A stretch of 64,000 nt of DNA from Dermatophagoides farinae (lineage: Eukaryota; Arthropoda; Arachnida; Sarcoptiformes; Pyroglyphidae), in contig NC_134682.1 in the NCBI RefSeq assembly GCF_024713945.1, positions 1,798,001 to 1,862,000 on the forward strand. Direction: 5' to 3'. The position numbers were made by a program, and so were the translations under genes. Positions 49,553 to 63,200 of the stretch are shown here, one piece after another (position 1 is the first letter of the stretch; each line of letters begins with the position of its first letter). The notes beneath the pieces were generated by a model, which was not told where the DNA came from, did not search any database, and saw only the letters and a list, made by a program, of their open reading frames with translations.

Positions 49553-49563
49553 TATATAAAAGG
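49553..49563 (+). promoter_or_regulatory. Candidate TATA box of the glycine-rich protein gene
   Basis: TATATAAAAGG, a near-ideal TATA element in a slightly less AT-rich context, 411 bp upstream of the ATG at 49964. If used, the transcript would begin near 49585, with a roughly 380-nt leader that may itself contain an intron. In such AT-rich DNA chance matches are common; the flanking GG and downstream GAGC favour it. Confidence 0.4.
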
Positions 49564-49963
49564 AGCTAGCTACGATCCAGATTGAATCAAACCATCAAAT
49601 CATCATAGCCATCGTTGTATAAATAGTTTTCATTCAATAAATACATAAAAAAGGTAGTGTAAAGTTTGTTATTTTTTTTTTTTTTTTTTGGTTCATCTTG
49701 AAGTGTCTATCATCGTTATCATCATCATCATCAGTAAAAATCAATGATCAGAAATCAGTGTTTCATGTTCTGTTCATGTAGATTTTTTTTCTGAGATTTT
49801 CATCTTTGATTTTTTTTTTTTTTTTGTCAAAAACTTACTAATCGTGTATTTTGTTATTCTATTCTATTTCTCAACTATTCAAATCCGTGTCAACAACATA
49901 ATTCATTTAGATTTGGTGATTTGTCGTGGTCACCATTCGAATATTTATTCGTAAATAATCATA
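49564..49963. other. Probable 5' leader of the glycine-rich protein gene
   Basis: 400 bp between the candidate TATA box and the start codon, with poly-T runs near 49671-49690 and 49810-49825. No other gene seen. Confidence 0.4.
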
Positions 49964-50970
49964 ATGCTCAAGGTTAGTGGTCATATATCAACATTAAAAA
50001 AAAACATTTACCATTGACCTCGAGATTCTTAATAGTGATTTAAATCTTTTTTTTCCTATCAATACAGTTTTTCATTTTGTCCACAGCCGTTGTGCTGTGT
50101 GGTGCTAGTTATGGTGGCGGTGGCGGTGGTGGTGGATATGGTGGTGGCGGTGGTGGTGGATATGGTGGCGGCGGTGGTGGTGGTTATGGTGGCGGCGGCG
50201 GTGGTGGTTATGGTGGCGGCGGCGGTGGTGGAGGTTATGGATCCATCGAAGCTGCTATCTATTCCAATCATAAAGTAGATGTTCTTCCAGTGCCAAGCAA
50301 AAAAAGTTATGCTGCGCCCACATATATCGATGTTCCTGGTGGTGCTCTACCTGTTTACATAAACTTTCAATCACAATCATCACCTGTATATGTGAAACAA
50401 CAACATTACGGAATGAGTGGATCATACCAGAAATCGTATTCATATGATGAGCCACATAAATTGGTACATGAAGTTACTAAACCAATTGTCCAAGAAGTCA
50501 GAGAAGTCATTAAACCATACCGTAAAGTTGTTCAAACCATCAAACCAGTACATGAAGAAGTACTCACTTTGGTGCACAAAGGAACCGGATATGGCGATAG
50601 TTATGGAGGCGGTGGAGGAGGTGGCTCTTATGGCGGCGGTGGTGGTGGTGGTGGTAAGTTTTTTACAAAATAATCTTTTTTAAAATTTGAAATTGAAAAA
50701 TAATCTATTTTCAAACAGGTTACGGAGGTGGTGGTGGAGGCGGTAAGTTTTTTGCAAAATGATTTTTTTTTTTAAATTAAAATTTAAAATTAAACAATAA
50801 TCTCTCTTCAAACAGGTTACGGTGGTGGCGGCGGCGGCGGATATGGTGGTGGTGGCGGCGGCGGTGGTGGATATGGTGGTGGTGGTGGCGGCGGCGGCAA
50901 AGGTGGTTACCCAAAACCATACAAAGGTGCCACGTCGATGGCTGGTGGCGGCTACGGTGGTGGCTATTAA
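49964..50970 (+). CDS. Secreted glycine-rich cuticle-type protein
   Basis: Exons 49964-49972 (9 nt: ATG CTC AAG), 50068-50653, 50719-50742 (24 nt) and 50816-50970 join in frame to give 257 residues. The join across intron 1 creates the signal peptide MLKFFILSTAVVLCGAS, strong support for the 9-nt first exon. The mature protein starts with YGGGGGGG repeats. A conserved-looking non-repetitive core follows (VDVLPVPSKKSYAAPTYIDV, PGGALPVYINFQSQSSPVYV, then repeated KPIVQEVREVIKPYRKVVQ), and then more YGGGGGGG repeats ending GGYGGGY. Such Gly/Tyr repeats flanking a hydrophobic core are typical of arthropod cuticle and extracellular structural proteins. Introns 2 and 3 are near-copies, and exon 3 encodes one repeat unit. 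The codon choice is GC-rich against an AT-rich background because of glycine. A role in cuticle is inferred from composition. Confidence 0.85.
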
Positions 50971-53900
50971 AACAAACTGACATCACGATAAACAAAACAA
51001 AAACAAAACCAAACAAAAAATATCGGTAATCATTTTTTTATGGTAAAACCAGAATGGAAAGCAAAATGTTCGCTGAATTTTAATCCAAAGATTGACAAAA
51101 CAAACTTTATATATCTCAAAAATCAAACCAAACATCTCAATTCACGCATACCAAACATACACAGACACACGAACCAAAATATTTCATCAAAATGTCGATC
51201 ATATTGATGCGCGTTTGGAGAATGAATTTTTTTTTCTACAAATTTTTTTTTCATTCATTCATTCATTCATTCTGTTTTATATCAACACTAAACGACTAAA
51301 CGTGGTATGTGTGTCAAACAAAAGAAAAAAAAACCAACCGAAATATGTGTTTTCAACAACAACAAAAAACAAAAAACAAAAAACAAAACAAAACCAGACG
51401 AAAAAAAATGACTATTACGCATCGCTAAATATCATCAACATCAACATCATTCAAATAACAACATCCATCCATTTCCGTTTTTTTTTCTTCCTAATCAACT
51501 TTTTTTTTCGTCTTCATTTTTTTTTCTTCACCCCTTTCACTTGATTTCTTTTTCTTGTGTTTATTATTTCATTTTCATATATATTATATAATTATTGTTC
51601 CAATTCCATTGATATTATTTGTTGTTATTATTATTATTATTATCATTATCATAATTGTGTTTATTAAATAATTATTTCATCCTCATCACAATATATCATT
51701 GATTGATTGATTGATTAATTTATTGATTGTATTTCCAATATATAAAAAAATGATTATCGATAATACAAGGTTCATAGTTGAGAAGAAAAAAAATGGAAAC
51801 ATGGCATTTTTTGTTGTTGTTGTCGTCGTTTTTGTTTGGTTGGTCTAATTGTTATTAGCTAATGACGTCCGTATATTTTGTTTCCGTTATTGTTTACTAT
51901 TGACTATTCAAATGGCTCTTCTTCGTTTGTTTTTTTTAGTCCGATGATTTGTTCATGTTACCACATAAACAAACATTGTTTGTGGTTACAAAACACACAC
52001 ACGCACGCACACAGTAATGATTTTTTTTTCTGCATAAAAAAAACATTCAAAAGGATGATGTGATTTTGTTTGTGTACACCTGTGATGATGATGATGTGCA
52101 TATATATACTTTTTAGGTGATGATAGTGGTGGTTTTGGTTTTTGGTTTTGCAAAAAAAAAATTCATTTGTTCAGAAAAAAAAATACAATAAAGAATTGAG
52201 AAACAGGATATTAAAAATTATAATTCCAACCATTAAAAAAATTACCGGTCTTTCATTTTTCTCCCTTCGTGAAACATGAGTTGTTGTTGTTTTTTTTTTG
52301 TATGTTTAAATATGGAAAAAAAGGGTTAATTAGTGATGGTTCATTTTAACTACTTCCCATATGTTTACTTATTACTTTTAATTTTTCCACTGCATACACA
52401 CAAACACACACACACACACACACACAGTCCAGTGTTGTTGAACAACATTGCAAGTGGAACAACAACAACAACAACAACAACAAAAATCATCATCAAAGCC
52501 TAATTAGAATGAAGGGAGAAACAAAAAAAAAGTTCGATTATAATCAAATTCATTATAATGGTGACTGCTGTTGCTGGGTTGAAAACAAAACAAAATAAAA
52601 AAATATGAAACAGTAATACATACGCACACACACAGGGAGCGAAATGGGCAAAAACCATTTTTTTTGTTCCTGGAACAACACACACACACACATTCACATT
52701 GAAAGTGTTGTGTGTTTTTATGGGAATGGTAATAATAATAATTTTTTGTCCAACATTAAATGACCATCTTTTCGTCTATACAACAACCACAACCATAACA
52801 ACAACAACAAGATAGTTGACCCGTTGCCATTATATTAACATTCAATTAATGAAAACTAAAAAAAAAAATCACATCATCATTGCCATTAAAAATATGTGTA
52901 TCAAAATGAAAAATTTTGAAATACAAACAGTAAAAAAAAACTTGAATGAACATTTTTTGTTTCGATTATTAAAATCGATGATGATGACCTTTTTCAGATA
53001 AAAAAAAACACATCCTGTATCGATATTGATGTGTTGTTGTTGTTGTTGTTGTTGTAGCTGTGATTTCAAATTGAAAATTTTTTCTTTTTTAATTAAATTA
53101 ATTTAGATCCAAGTGATGATAATTTCTTAAATTTTTATTATTATTATTTAATGTTCATTTTCAAAATGAAAATTTTCATTTTTTTTCTTTGTTCGCTCCA
53201 CATTTGTTTTGTTGTTGTTGTTGTTGTTGTGAGAATGCAACAAGTTATTAAGTGTGTGTGTGAGTGTGTGATGTACGACAAGGAATAATTATAGTGAATG
53301 ATGATAATAAAAACGAATCAAGTGGGCAATGATTATAACAGATTTATAATTATTGAAAAAGGGTATTGAATGGTGGGTGTGTTTCATGTGAAGTTCTTGA
53401 TGTGTGTGTGTGTGTTGTGTTTTATTTTATTTTGTTTTGTTTTCATTTCAATTTCTCACTTTTAATGATAAAAACTATATTTTTTCAATGAATTTTGTTT
53501 TCAAATAAAATTTTAAATGTGGGAAACTTGTGATGACAAATCAAAGATCATTGTTTTTTAATATATAAGTAGATATTATTAATATAAATAAATATAAATA
53601 AATGCAATGGATAGGAAACCAATGAAAAAATATAAGCTATGAAGCTGTCAACGGGGAGACAAAATTTTTATTTGTTGATAAATAAATATATACAATAATA
53701 ATAAGCTGCTTTTTTTCACGAAGAGAGAAAGAGACATAGCCGATTTGATTGACTTGATGATGTTAATAATAATAATAAGTGGTAATAATAGTATAGTTGC
53801 CGGAAATTATGATGGTTGATGATAGAGTGGTAGTGTGGTAAAGAAGAATAAATGAATGAATGAATGAACCAGAATTGAAAGTATCATTATGTATTATCAT

Positions 53901-54219
53901 CTACATATATATGGGAAATAATATTCGACTATAAGGGAATTTGGAATTTTTTTTCATTGAAATTGTCACAGTCCAGATTGAATTATTTTTTTTTTTGAAG
54001 TTTGATTAACAGTAATATAATAACAATTATAATATTAACGAAAAATATCAACGAAAGTGGTGATTTTGTTGTTGTTGTTGTTGTTATTAGTGGTGGTGGT
54101 GGTGTTGGTGTTGGTGTTAGTTGGATAGACGGAGAAAAAAAAATGACAAGGGATTTGAGGTAGATGATCATTGGTGATTGAAAATATTTTGTTTGTTTTT
54201 TTTCAATAAATAATTTAGT
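50971..54219. other. Convergent intergenic interval, no supported gene
   Basis: Lies between the glycine-rich gene (+) and the FBXL16 3' end (-). It contains (CA)n near 52400-52426, (CAA)n/(GTT)n tracts, poly-A/T runs and (GGT)n near 54090-54120. A 150-codon frame at 51092-51544 is Lys/Asn/Phe-rich, with no motif. Confidence 0.45.
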
Positions 54220-57200
54220 TTATGTAATAATTGTACATGATTCCGGCAGGCTTTCGGCTAAATATTTCAATAAATCTTTTGTTGCTGCTGGACAATTTGT
54301 CAATTCAATCTCTTCCAATTGTCGCATACGTGTTATGAATGACATTCCCGTTATGGTCACATGTGAGCAACCTTTTCGTTTCCAATTTATTCATTTTTTT
54401 CCATCATCATCAGAAAGGAACATAGAGAAAAAGAAAGAAAAATATATAGAAAGGAAGAAAAAAAAATGGTTATAAATAGATGAAATAAATTTCGATTCAA
54501 GATATGATTATCATCATCAACATTGAACAAACCACACAATACCTGCAATAGACAATGTACGTAATGATCGTAATGATGTTAATGCTTGTAGACCAAAATC
54601 ACGAATCTGTGGACACCAACGAACGGATAAATGTGTTAAATTGGCCATTGTGGCTAGATAACCGAGACCAATATCGGTTACATGAAGACATCTGATAAAT
54701 GGAGCAAAAAAAAAAATAAATAAAAAATAAAACAAAAGAAATGTACACACGTAATCGTTAGTCATTTAGTTTCGTTTGGTGGTGATTTTGGTAGTGGAAA
54801 TAAAAACAACTACTAAAAAAAAAAAATCAACAACAACCAACAGAAAAAAAACACATTGAACTGAACTGAATGAGAACAAAAAAAAATCTTTAAAAAAAGC
54901 AATCAGGAAGATTATCATCATCATCATCATCAACGTCATAGTCGAGGAGAAAAAAAAACATCACCAAAAAATAAAGCTATCGCCGCCTAATCACCGTGAT
55001 TATCATCATCATCATCATCATCATCGTAAACACGAGTAATCATCAAAGTCTATGTTTGGGTCTAATCAATCCTTTTTTTTTTGATTAATTCATAAATGAT
55101 GGAAAAAAATCATCACAAACTGTCTGTTTTTTCACTTTTTTTTCGTCATTTATTTATTATTGGAACAACAACAACAACAACAACAACAAAAACACCGAAA
55201 AAAGATATCCCGAATTGAAAGGATTGAATTTTTTTTTTGTTGTTGAATTGATCATCATTATCATCACAATTGTAAACATCCTGTTTCCTTGTTACAATTG
55301 TTTGATGATGATGATGGTACCTAATAAGGTTGTTATGTTGGTCTGATTTTCTGTTGTTGTTGTTGTCGGTGGAAGACTTTTATGAATAATAATTTTTTTT
55401 AGATTCGAATCAATTTATTATTATTATTATTATGGTTATGATGTGGTTGATGATAGATATATAATACATTCACATGTCTACGGTTTGGTCCATAAAATTT
55501 CGATTTGTCCCTAATGATGATCATGATGATCATGATGGCTAAACATCATATTTGATGGGTTTGGTCATCATCATCGCATCATTATTATAATACAATTTAT
55601 CATAATCAATTGTCAAAAAATATTGATTTTCTACATTTTTTTAGTGTTGAAATATAGGAAAAAAAACTTTGCATGTGGAAAAAAACCGTAAATGAACGGA
55701 AGAAATGAAAAAAAAAATTATTTATGCAAATTGATACAGGCCACAAATGAAGCCAAGCCAAGCTGCTATCCACTCATTATCATGGATTGAATGACGGAAA
55801 ATAAACAGTCGGACAAAGTTGTCAATCGAACACGAGAAAATGATTACGGCTATATAATAATGTTATATATATGAATATTTAAACACTATTCGAGGTTAAT
55901 TGATTTCATTCATCGGCAACAATAACAACAACAACAACAACAAAAACATATCAAAATTATTCACAAATTTTCACAAAACGATTAATGTAAATACATATAA
56001 ATATCAAAACATTAGCCCCTTTGTGAAAAATAATGGACCGATCCAATTTTTTTTAAATATCCACAATATATATGAAATAATGGATCAGGTCACCAAAGAT
56101 GTTTAGATATATACTTATTCTCTGGCTTATAAATTGTTCACATGGTTTAACATTCACACACACAGGGTTTAATCGCGTTTGAGATAAAATCGAAAGCTCG
56201 AAAAAAAAACAAATTGCCTTTAGGCAAATCGGAAATCAAATAAAATTAATTAATTCATTCAGTTCAGTTCAGTTCATTCATCCAAAATCCAATTCAATTT
56301 GTGATGAAAACTTTGATGATAAAAAAGACATGCCGTTTAATCTGGTTTCTCTTTTCTATTCACTTCAAAGACAAAACAAAACAAAAAAATTAATCTCATT
56401 GATTACACATTAGATATTAAACAGGAAATTCAATCAGGATTATGGAAAACTTGGGCAACAAGTAAAATAAAAAAAAAAGAAAAGAAATACTGCTATATAT
56501 TTCATCATCATAAAGCTACAATTAACAGTGACCAATTCGTCTATGTATTTTAGAATTAATTGTCCGGCCCTTTTAACTTGTTTGAATTTTTCATCATCAT
56601 CATCAACAACAATGATATCAGATGAACAAAAATCAAAAAAAAGGGATATGAATGATTAATTTTATTAATTATCGATTATCAAATTTTTGATTATCAACCA
56701 ATGGAAATTATCGAGCATCAACATCACAGACATAATACAATTTTTGTTCCTGGATTTTGAAACCAGGACAGTTTATGAAATAATGATAATAAAGACAGAC
56801 TTAACAGACACTCACACACACACATACACACACACACGAACACAATCATCAACGAAAAACATGTCCTTTAGGAAAAATAAAATAATCCTTTCGAAAAGAA
56901 AATATTCAGTGCATATATGATATGATTCCACTAGTGAACAACAAAACAGTTATGAATTATCTAATATATCATTGAAATAAGAATTTTCTACTAGCAAAAG
57001 AAAATTTTTCTCATATCAAGACATTATTAGTTCATTCATTCATTCATTTAGGCTATTTTTTTCATTTTTGTTTCAATAGGATTAATATGATGAAGAAACT
57101 TTTTGGAGAAACAAAAATGAAATGAAAACAAAAATCCTACCACCCTATCTATTAAACACTTGAATAGAATTCTTTCCAAATGGATCAATTTTGTCTCATA

Positions 57201-60200
57201 AGTAAAGGAAAAATCTTAACAACATATGAATTATGCAAGAGTTTTCCAACAAAGAAAAAAAAACACAAATTTAATTGTTTGGGTGGCAAAAGAAAAAAAA
57301 AAGAAAACCGTGTTTCATTCATCCATAAAAGAAATTCCATCGAATTCATCCGAATTCATGTTCCACACCCAAAAATGATTAATAATTTGTGCTTCGATCA
57401 TTTTGTTTGCCCAATGATTTTTGAATCAAACACACCGATCAATCATTGTTTGTGTGTGTGTAATGATGATTCCCAAAAAAAATTTTCATGATGGCGAACA
57501 AACATACCTATCCAATACTAATGTTTGTAATGTATCGGCTAGATCACAGGCAATAAATTCCAATGCAGCATCACTTATTCTTGGACACCAACTAAGATCC
57601 AATTGTGTTAGATTTCGTAATTGTTCGGCAACAACTTCAATTGCATCATCGGTTACCTAGAAATATATATATATTTATCTCGATCATTAATTTGAATAAA
57701 TAAACCAAAAACAAATAAAAACATACTTTAGAACAACCAGATAATGATAATGATGTTAGATTTGGCAATGAATGGGCAACATTAGCAACACCTTGATTAG
57801 TTATCTCCCAACAATGTTGTAATGTTAATACACGTAATGATTGTCTCATTAATGATGTACTAAAATATGCCATTGCAATATCGGTTACATGATAAGCCTA
57901 TAACAAAATAGAAAAAAAAATTTATCAAAAAAAAATCAATTCAAACAAATTACATTTGTACAAAATTCAAACCTGAAATTGAAATGTTTGTAATGATGTC
58001 AATAATTGACATAATATTGTAACCGTATCATCCGAAATATTAATACAATCCTGTATTGTTAATAGACGTAGATTCGGTACAAGACCAGACCAAAGACCCG
58101 AATTGCTTAGCTCATTGCATCCTGAAACCAATCAGATAAAAAAAATCAATAAGATACACGGTTTTTTTTATAAAATATCGATTACAAACCAATCAATTCG
58201 AATGAATTTAATGTTTTGGCAAATGTTGTCAATAAAATTTCCAGACCATTATCGGTAATGGTACCATTACGTATGATAATATGGTTCAAATTTATCGATT
58301 GTTTTTCATTTGTATTCGATGATGATGATGATAATGATGATGATGTAGATAAAGATGAATTCAATGGATTCAAATTTAGATTATTATTATTATCTTCATT
58401 TGGATGATGAAAATTTTTATAAAAATTAACCAATTCGACTAGATCATTATCACTTGGATTTTGTAGACAAATTGTTTGAAATTGTCGTAATTTTATTGAA
58501 TAATAAAGCCGTTTACGTTGAGGATTAATCATTTTCGTTGTTGTTGTTGTTGTTGTTGCTACTGTTGTTTTCGTAATTATCATAGAATTATTATCATCAT
58601 CATCATCATTGGATTTCGCATCCACCATTTCTGATTGAGAATTATTATTACCATTTTGATCATCAGCATTAATCAATGATGAATAATTCAATAATAAAAA
58701 TGCATCCGATTTGTTGATGGTGGTGGATTTTTTTCCATTATCATTCATTTTTGTCATTGAATTAACATCAGCAAAACCATTGGTCGTATTTGTTGGACAT
58801 TTAAATAATTTGGCACTTTGTTCCACATCATCATCATCATTATTATTATTATTCAGCTGTTCTTGTTGTGATTTTTCCATTTGTCTTAATTCACCATAAT
58901 GAATGGTAAATATTAAATCTTGCCAATAATGGCTATCCATATATAGGATGTGACACCAGGTTTTACATACCTAAAACAAATATATAATAGATTTAAAAAC
59001 GAAAAAAAAAAATTAGAAATTGAAATCAATTTATAATTTGGTCCTGAAGAATTTGCAAAAACAAACAAAAAGACACACCAAAAAGGCAATAACCAACCAG
59101 AATCTAATGCAAATATTTACTGAAAATTAAGATTTAATGCCATAATCATCATCATCATCATCATAGATAGATAGAAAGATAGAGGAAATAAAAATCTAGA
59201 ATTAAGAAGATGATTAATCGAATCAAGAATAAAATGAAAACAAAAACTGTCTGCACCAACAAACAAATAATGATCAAAATAGAGTAAAAAAAAACGTCAA
59301 TATGATGGATTGAAATAAAAAAGGCAAACACAAATGATAATAATTCAGTGAAACGAAAAGAATATCAATAAGAGAGAAAAAAAAAGTGTTTCATCAATCG
59401 TAAAATTTCATATATTAGAATCAACAACATTACCATTATATTATATCTGATAATGATGATCATTAATTCAGGATGATGATGATGATGATGAAAATCAAAT
59501 CTTTTCAGATGATGAGCAAAATGATTCACAGTCAAAAAAAAATACATGATAAAATACCTCCCCATTTTGCTAACTTTTTGTTATATTCCAATATTGAATG
59601 AATGAATTCATTATCGATTTGATTATCAATGATTTTGTTTTTCTTTTCACTGATTGATTTTGTTATTTATTTATTTATTTATATTTCAAAGCAAACAAGC
59701 GAATACGATATTTTTTTTACAAATGTTTTCTACATGTTTTTAAATCAAAATAGATCAACACAGTTGTCAACTATCTTCTGATTCTATTGTTGTCAAAGTT
59801 TGTTGCTGTGTTTTAGTCTCCGGTTACCATTTTGTCATTTTGTGCAAAAACAACAACAACAACAACAAGAAAACAAAACAACAACAAAAAATAGAAATTC
59901 TGATCCAGAAAAAAATGAAATTGAAATCACATAACACAAGTTCCCAAGTGAATGAATGACTTGAAAAACACACGAGATAACACTGGGAGAAAAAACACTC
60001 AGTGTTTTTTTTTTGTTAATAACCGAAACACATCAACAACAACTCAAATGACCAAATGATTATTCCCATGTTCTGTATTTTTGTTTTTTGTATGCCAAAA
60101 AAAAAAATTGTGAAGGCGTTGACAAACAACAAGATGCATCAACTTTAACTTTTCATTTTTTTTTACCCCATTTAATTTCATATATTGGACAAAACAATGG

Positions 60201-63200
60201 ATCAGAATTACATCAACAGCATGAAATGACAAACAACAACAAAATCTATACAGCAGCAGAATGGACAATCAGAATGTTGAGTTTTTTTTCCATCATCGTC
60301 ATTTTGCTGTCATTTCTTTATGGATTATATAATGTTGTGAAAATACAAAAAAAAGTCAACTTTTTTTTCTGAAGACTAGTGGACTAGTGTTCATTTTTTC
60401 TGCAGTAATAAAAACATCAATCAATCAGTCATTAGTTGTTTGTTGCAGATATAAAATGATATAATCCAAATGAAATATTCATCGTTGAACAAATTTGGAA
60501 TTCTATACCATTTTATCGTACTGTTTTTTTTTGAAATTAAATTCCAATTAATCGAATTATTATTGATTTTCTATTGTCCAGGCAACTTGTTGTTGTTGTT
60601 GTGTGAATTTTTCTCATTGGGTTTTTATTTTGTTTCTTGGACAATAAAAGTATGTTGCTTAGAGGATGATGATGATGATGATGACCATTATATTCAATTG
60701 AATTTCGTAGCCTAGATATTTATGTTATTCAATAGATCTCAACCAATTACACAACTGAAAACAACAACAACAACAAAAAATTGTATGCTCAGCAAAATCG
60801 AATAAAATTATGACCAAAACAAAAAAAAATCGATAGATAAAAAACCTATAGAGAAAACAACAACAACAACAAAAATAGTTGCAAACGAACTAGAGAAAAA
60901 AAAAGAGAAAACCTAATTTACATACGATCAAAAATGGAAAAACAATAAATTCTATATAGAATATTCTAGATAGATTCTATAAGGGTAAATAAAATTGAAA
61001 AACAATTATTGTTATGCATCATCATCATTGTTTTTGTTGTTGTTGTTGCTGCTGTTGCTGCACGAATTTGTTGTTATTGTTATAAAAAACAAATTCGTGC
61101 AATGAATATAATCGATTCTTGCAAGACAAAACAACAACAACAACAACAATGGCACATTAAACTTGAAGAATTTCTTTCAATGTCATTCTATAACAACTAT
61201 ATTATAGAATGATGATGCTTGAAACAATGGAATTTTTTTTATCTCTGTTATTGTTTTTCTTGTGTTTGGCCATTGTTTGTGTTTGTTTGTATGTGTGTGT
61301 GTGTGTGTGTGTGTGTTCAGGAACAAAATGACTTGATTATCATAGATTGACTACTGAGCCAAACAAATAAACAAACAAAAAAACTGAGCAAAAAAAAATT
61401 TTTTTTTGTTTTGTTTTGTTTTATTTTGTTCCAGAAATAATCAGAATTTTTTTTCTCTACCTAATTCGCTTTAATACAAGTTGCCCAGAAACAGTTCGAG
61501 TGACTGTAGTCAAAAAAAAAATTCAAGAATCTATCCGAAATTAATATAATGTTATATTGTCGTGGTATTGCATTCACATTCTTGTGATTAAATCCAACGT
61601 AAAAAAAATCAAAAAAAAAAAAGAAAGATTATAAGACTGTGTATGTGTGTCATCGATGATATAAGTGATATATTAAGCTTTTCAAAAAAAAAAACTGTAT
61701 CAGCAACAGAATTTCATTTTGTCGCAAAAAAAATAGAAATAGAAAAACAAAAAATAAAAACGCAACAAACATCAATATCAAATGTCGTGCATCTCCAAAT
61801 TCAATAATCGATAATCGATTCTAAACCATCAATGAAATCAATCATAAATCAATCTAATAATGTATGTAATACAGAAAAAAAAACTAAAAAAAAAGACTAT
61901 TGAATTATCTGCCGACTGACTGAAAGACTACGTGATAAAAACCAGAACGGATATTCTATAAAATGTCAACGAATAGAAAACATGGATCATATTAATGTTA
62001 ATCAAATTTTTTGTTTTGTTTCTTGTTTGATTCCGATCATTGAAATATAACAACAACAACAACAAAACAAAACAACGCTGATGATTTTCAATAGTAAATT
62101 GTTCGATTTGGTTAAACCCCGATTTCAAACAAACATTCAAGGACACTGACACTATATATTACATTCGGTCACAATTTGTATAGAGGAATTATATTGATGA
62201 TGATGATGTTCCAACAAAAGATTCATTAGAAATTCTTTTTATGTTTCATCATTATTCTTTGATGATGATGATATTACATGTGAATAATAAATATTATCTG
62301 CCAAAGAAAATGGATCAACAACAAAAGAAGAGATTCGAGAAACATCAATTCTTTAAAAAAAACTTCTTTTTTTTATCGTCGTCATCATCATTGTTGGTGG
62401 GTGCATAATGTTTTTCAATCCCATTGTGTGGCAAAGAATATCTATAGAATCTAACAAGAATCGAAAGAGTAGCTCATTTATCAAAATCGGAATCGACTTC
62501 ATGAATAACACAATACTTCTATTTCGGAAAAAAAATCTACTTTGAACACACAAAAATAAGTTTGGGCTTTTTTTCACATTGTGTGAAAACCACAATTGCA
62601 TGAGCATTAAATAATTTCGATTTTTCTTTTCTATCCAAAAAAAGAGACGTACCTGTGATAAACGACAAAATTCGGCTATCGAATTGTTTGAGGATGATAA
62701 CGATAAATGATGATAATATTTTGGAAAAAAATGTTTACGTAAAAATTCTACATTTAAAAATAATTCCGATAATGTGGCCGGTTTTCGTAGATTTAATAGG
62801 TAATTTTTCAATCGTGCTCTTTGTGTTTTTGGCGGTGCTTTCGGTGGTGGTCCATTACGTGATGGACGTCTTTGCTGTTGATGTTGTGAAGGAATGTTAG
62901 CCGATGATGATGATGCGGTAGACGTCGTTGATTTAATGGCCATCGATGTACCGGATGTCATTAATGTTTGTTGCTGTTGCTGTTGTTGTTGAGATAACGT
63001 CATCATAGCAGTATCGGTGAATACCTGACTACTATTATTATTACCCGCCGACTGTTGTGAAGATTTACTGCCTAAATGAGAAAGTAAAAAAAAATTGTGA
63101 AATTTACAGAATAAATTTTTATTAGTCAAACTAAAATCATTTACTTTTCAATGGCGATAATAATATTTTTTCACTATTATTTTTAAATACACGAAAAGCA

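Noticed and set aside
51092-51544. 150-codon plus-strand frame after the glycine-rich gene
   Set aside because: Lys/Asn/Phe-rich with poly-A and poly-T derived runs and no motif; most likely 3' UTR or intergenic.
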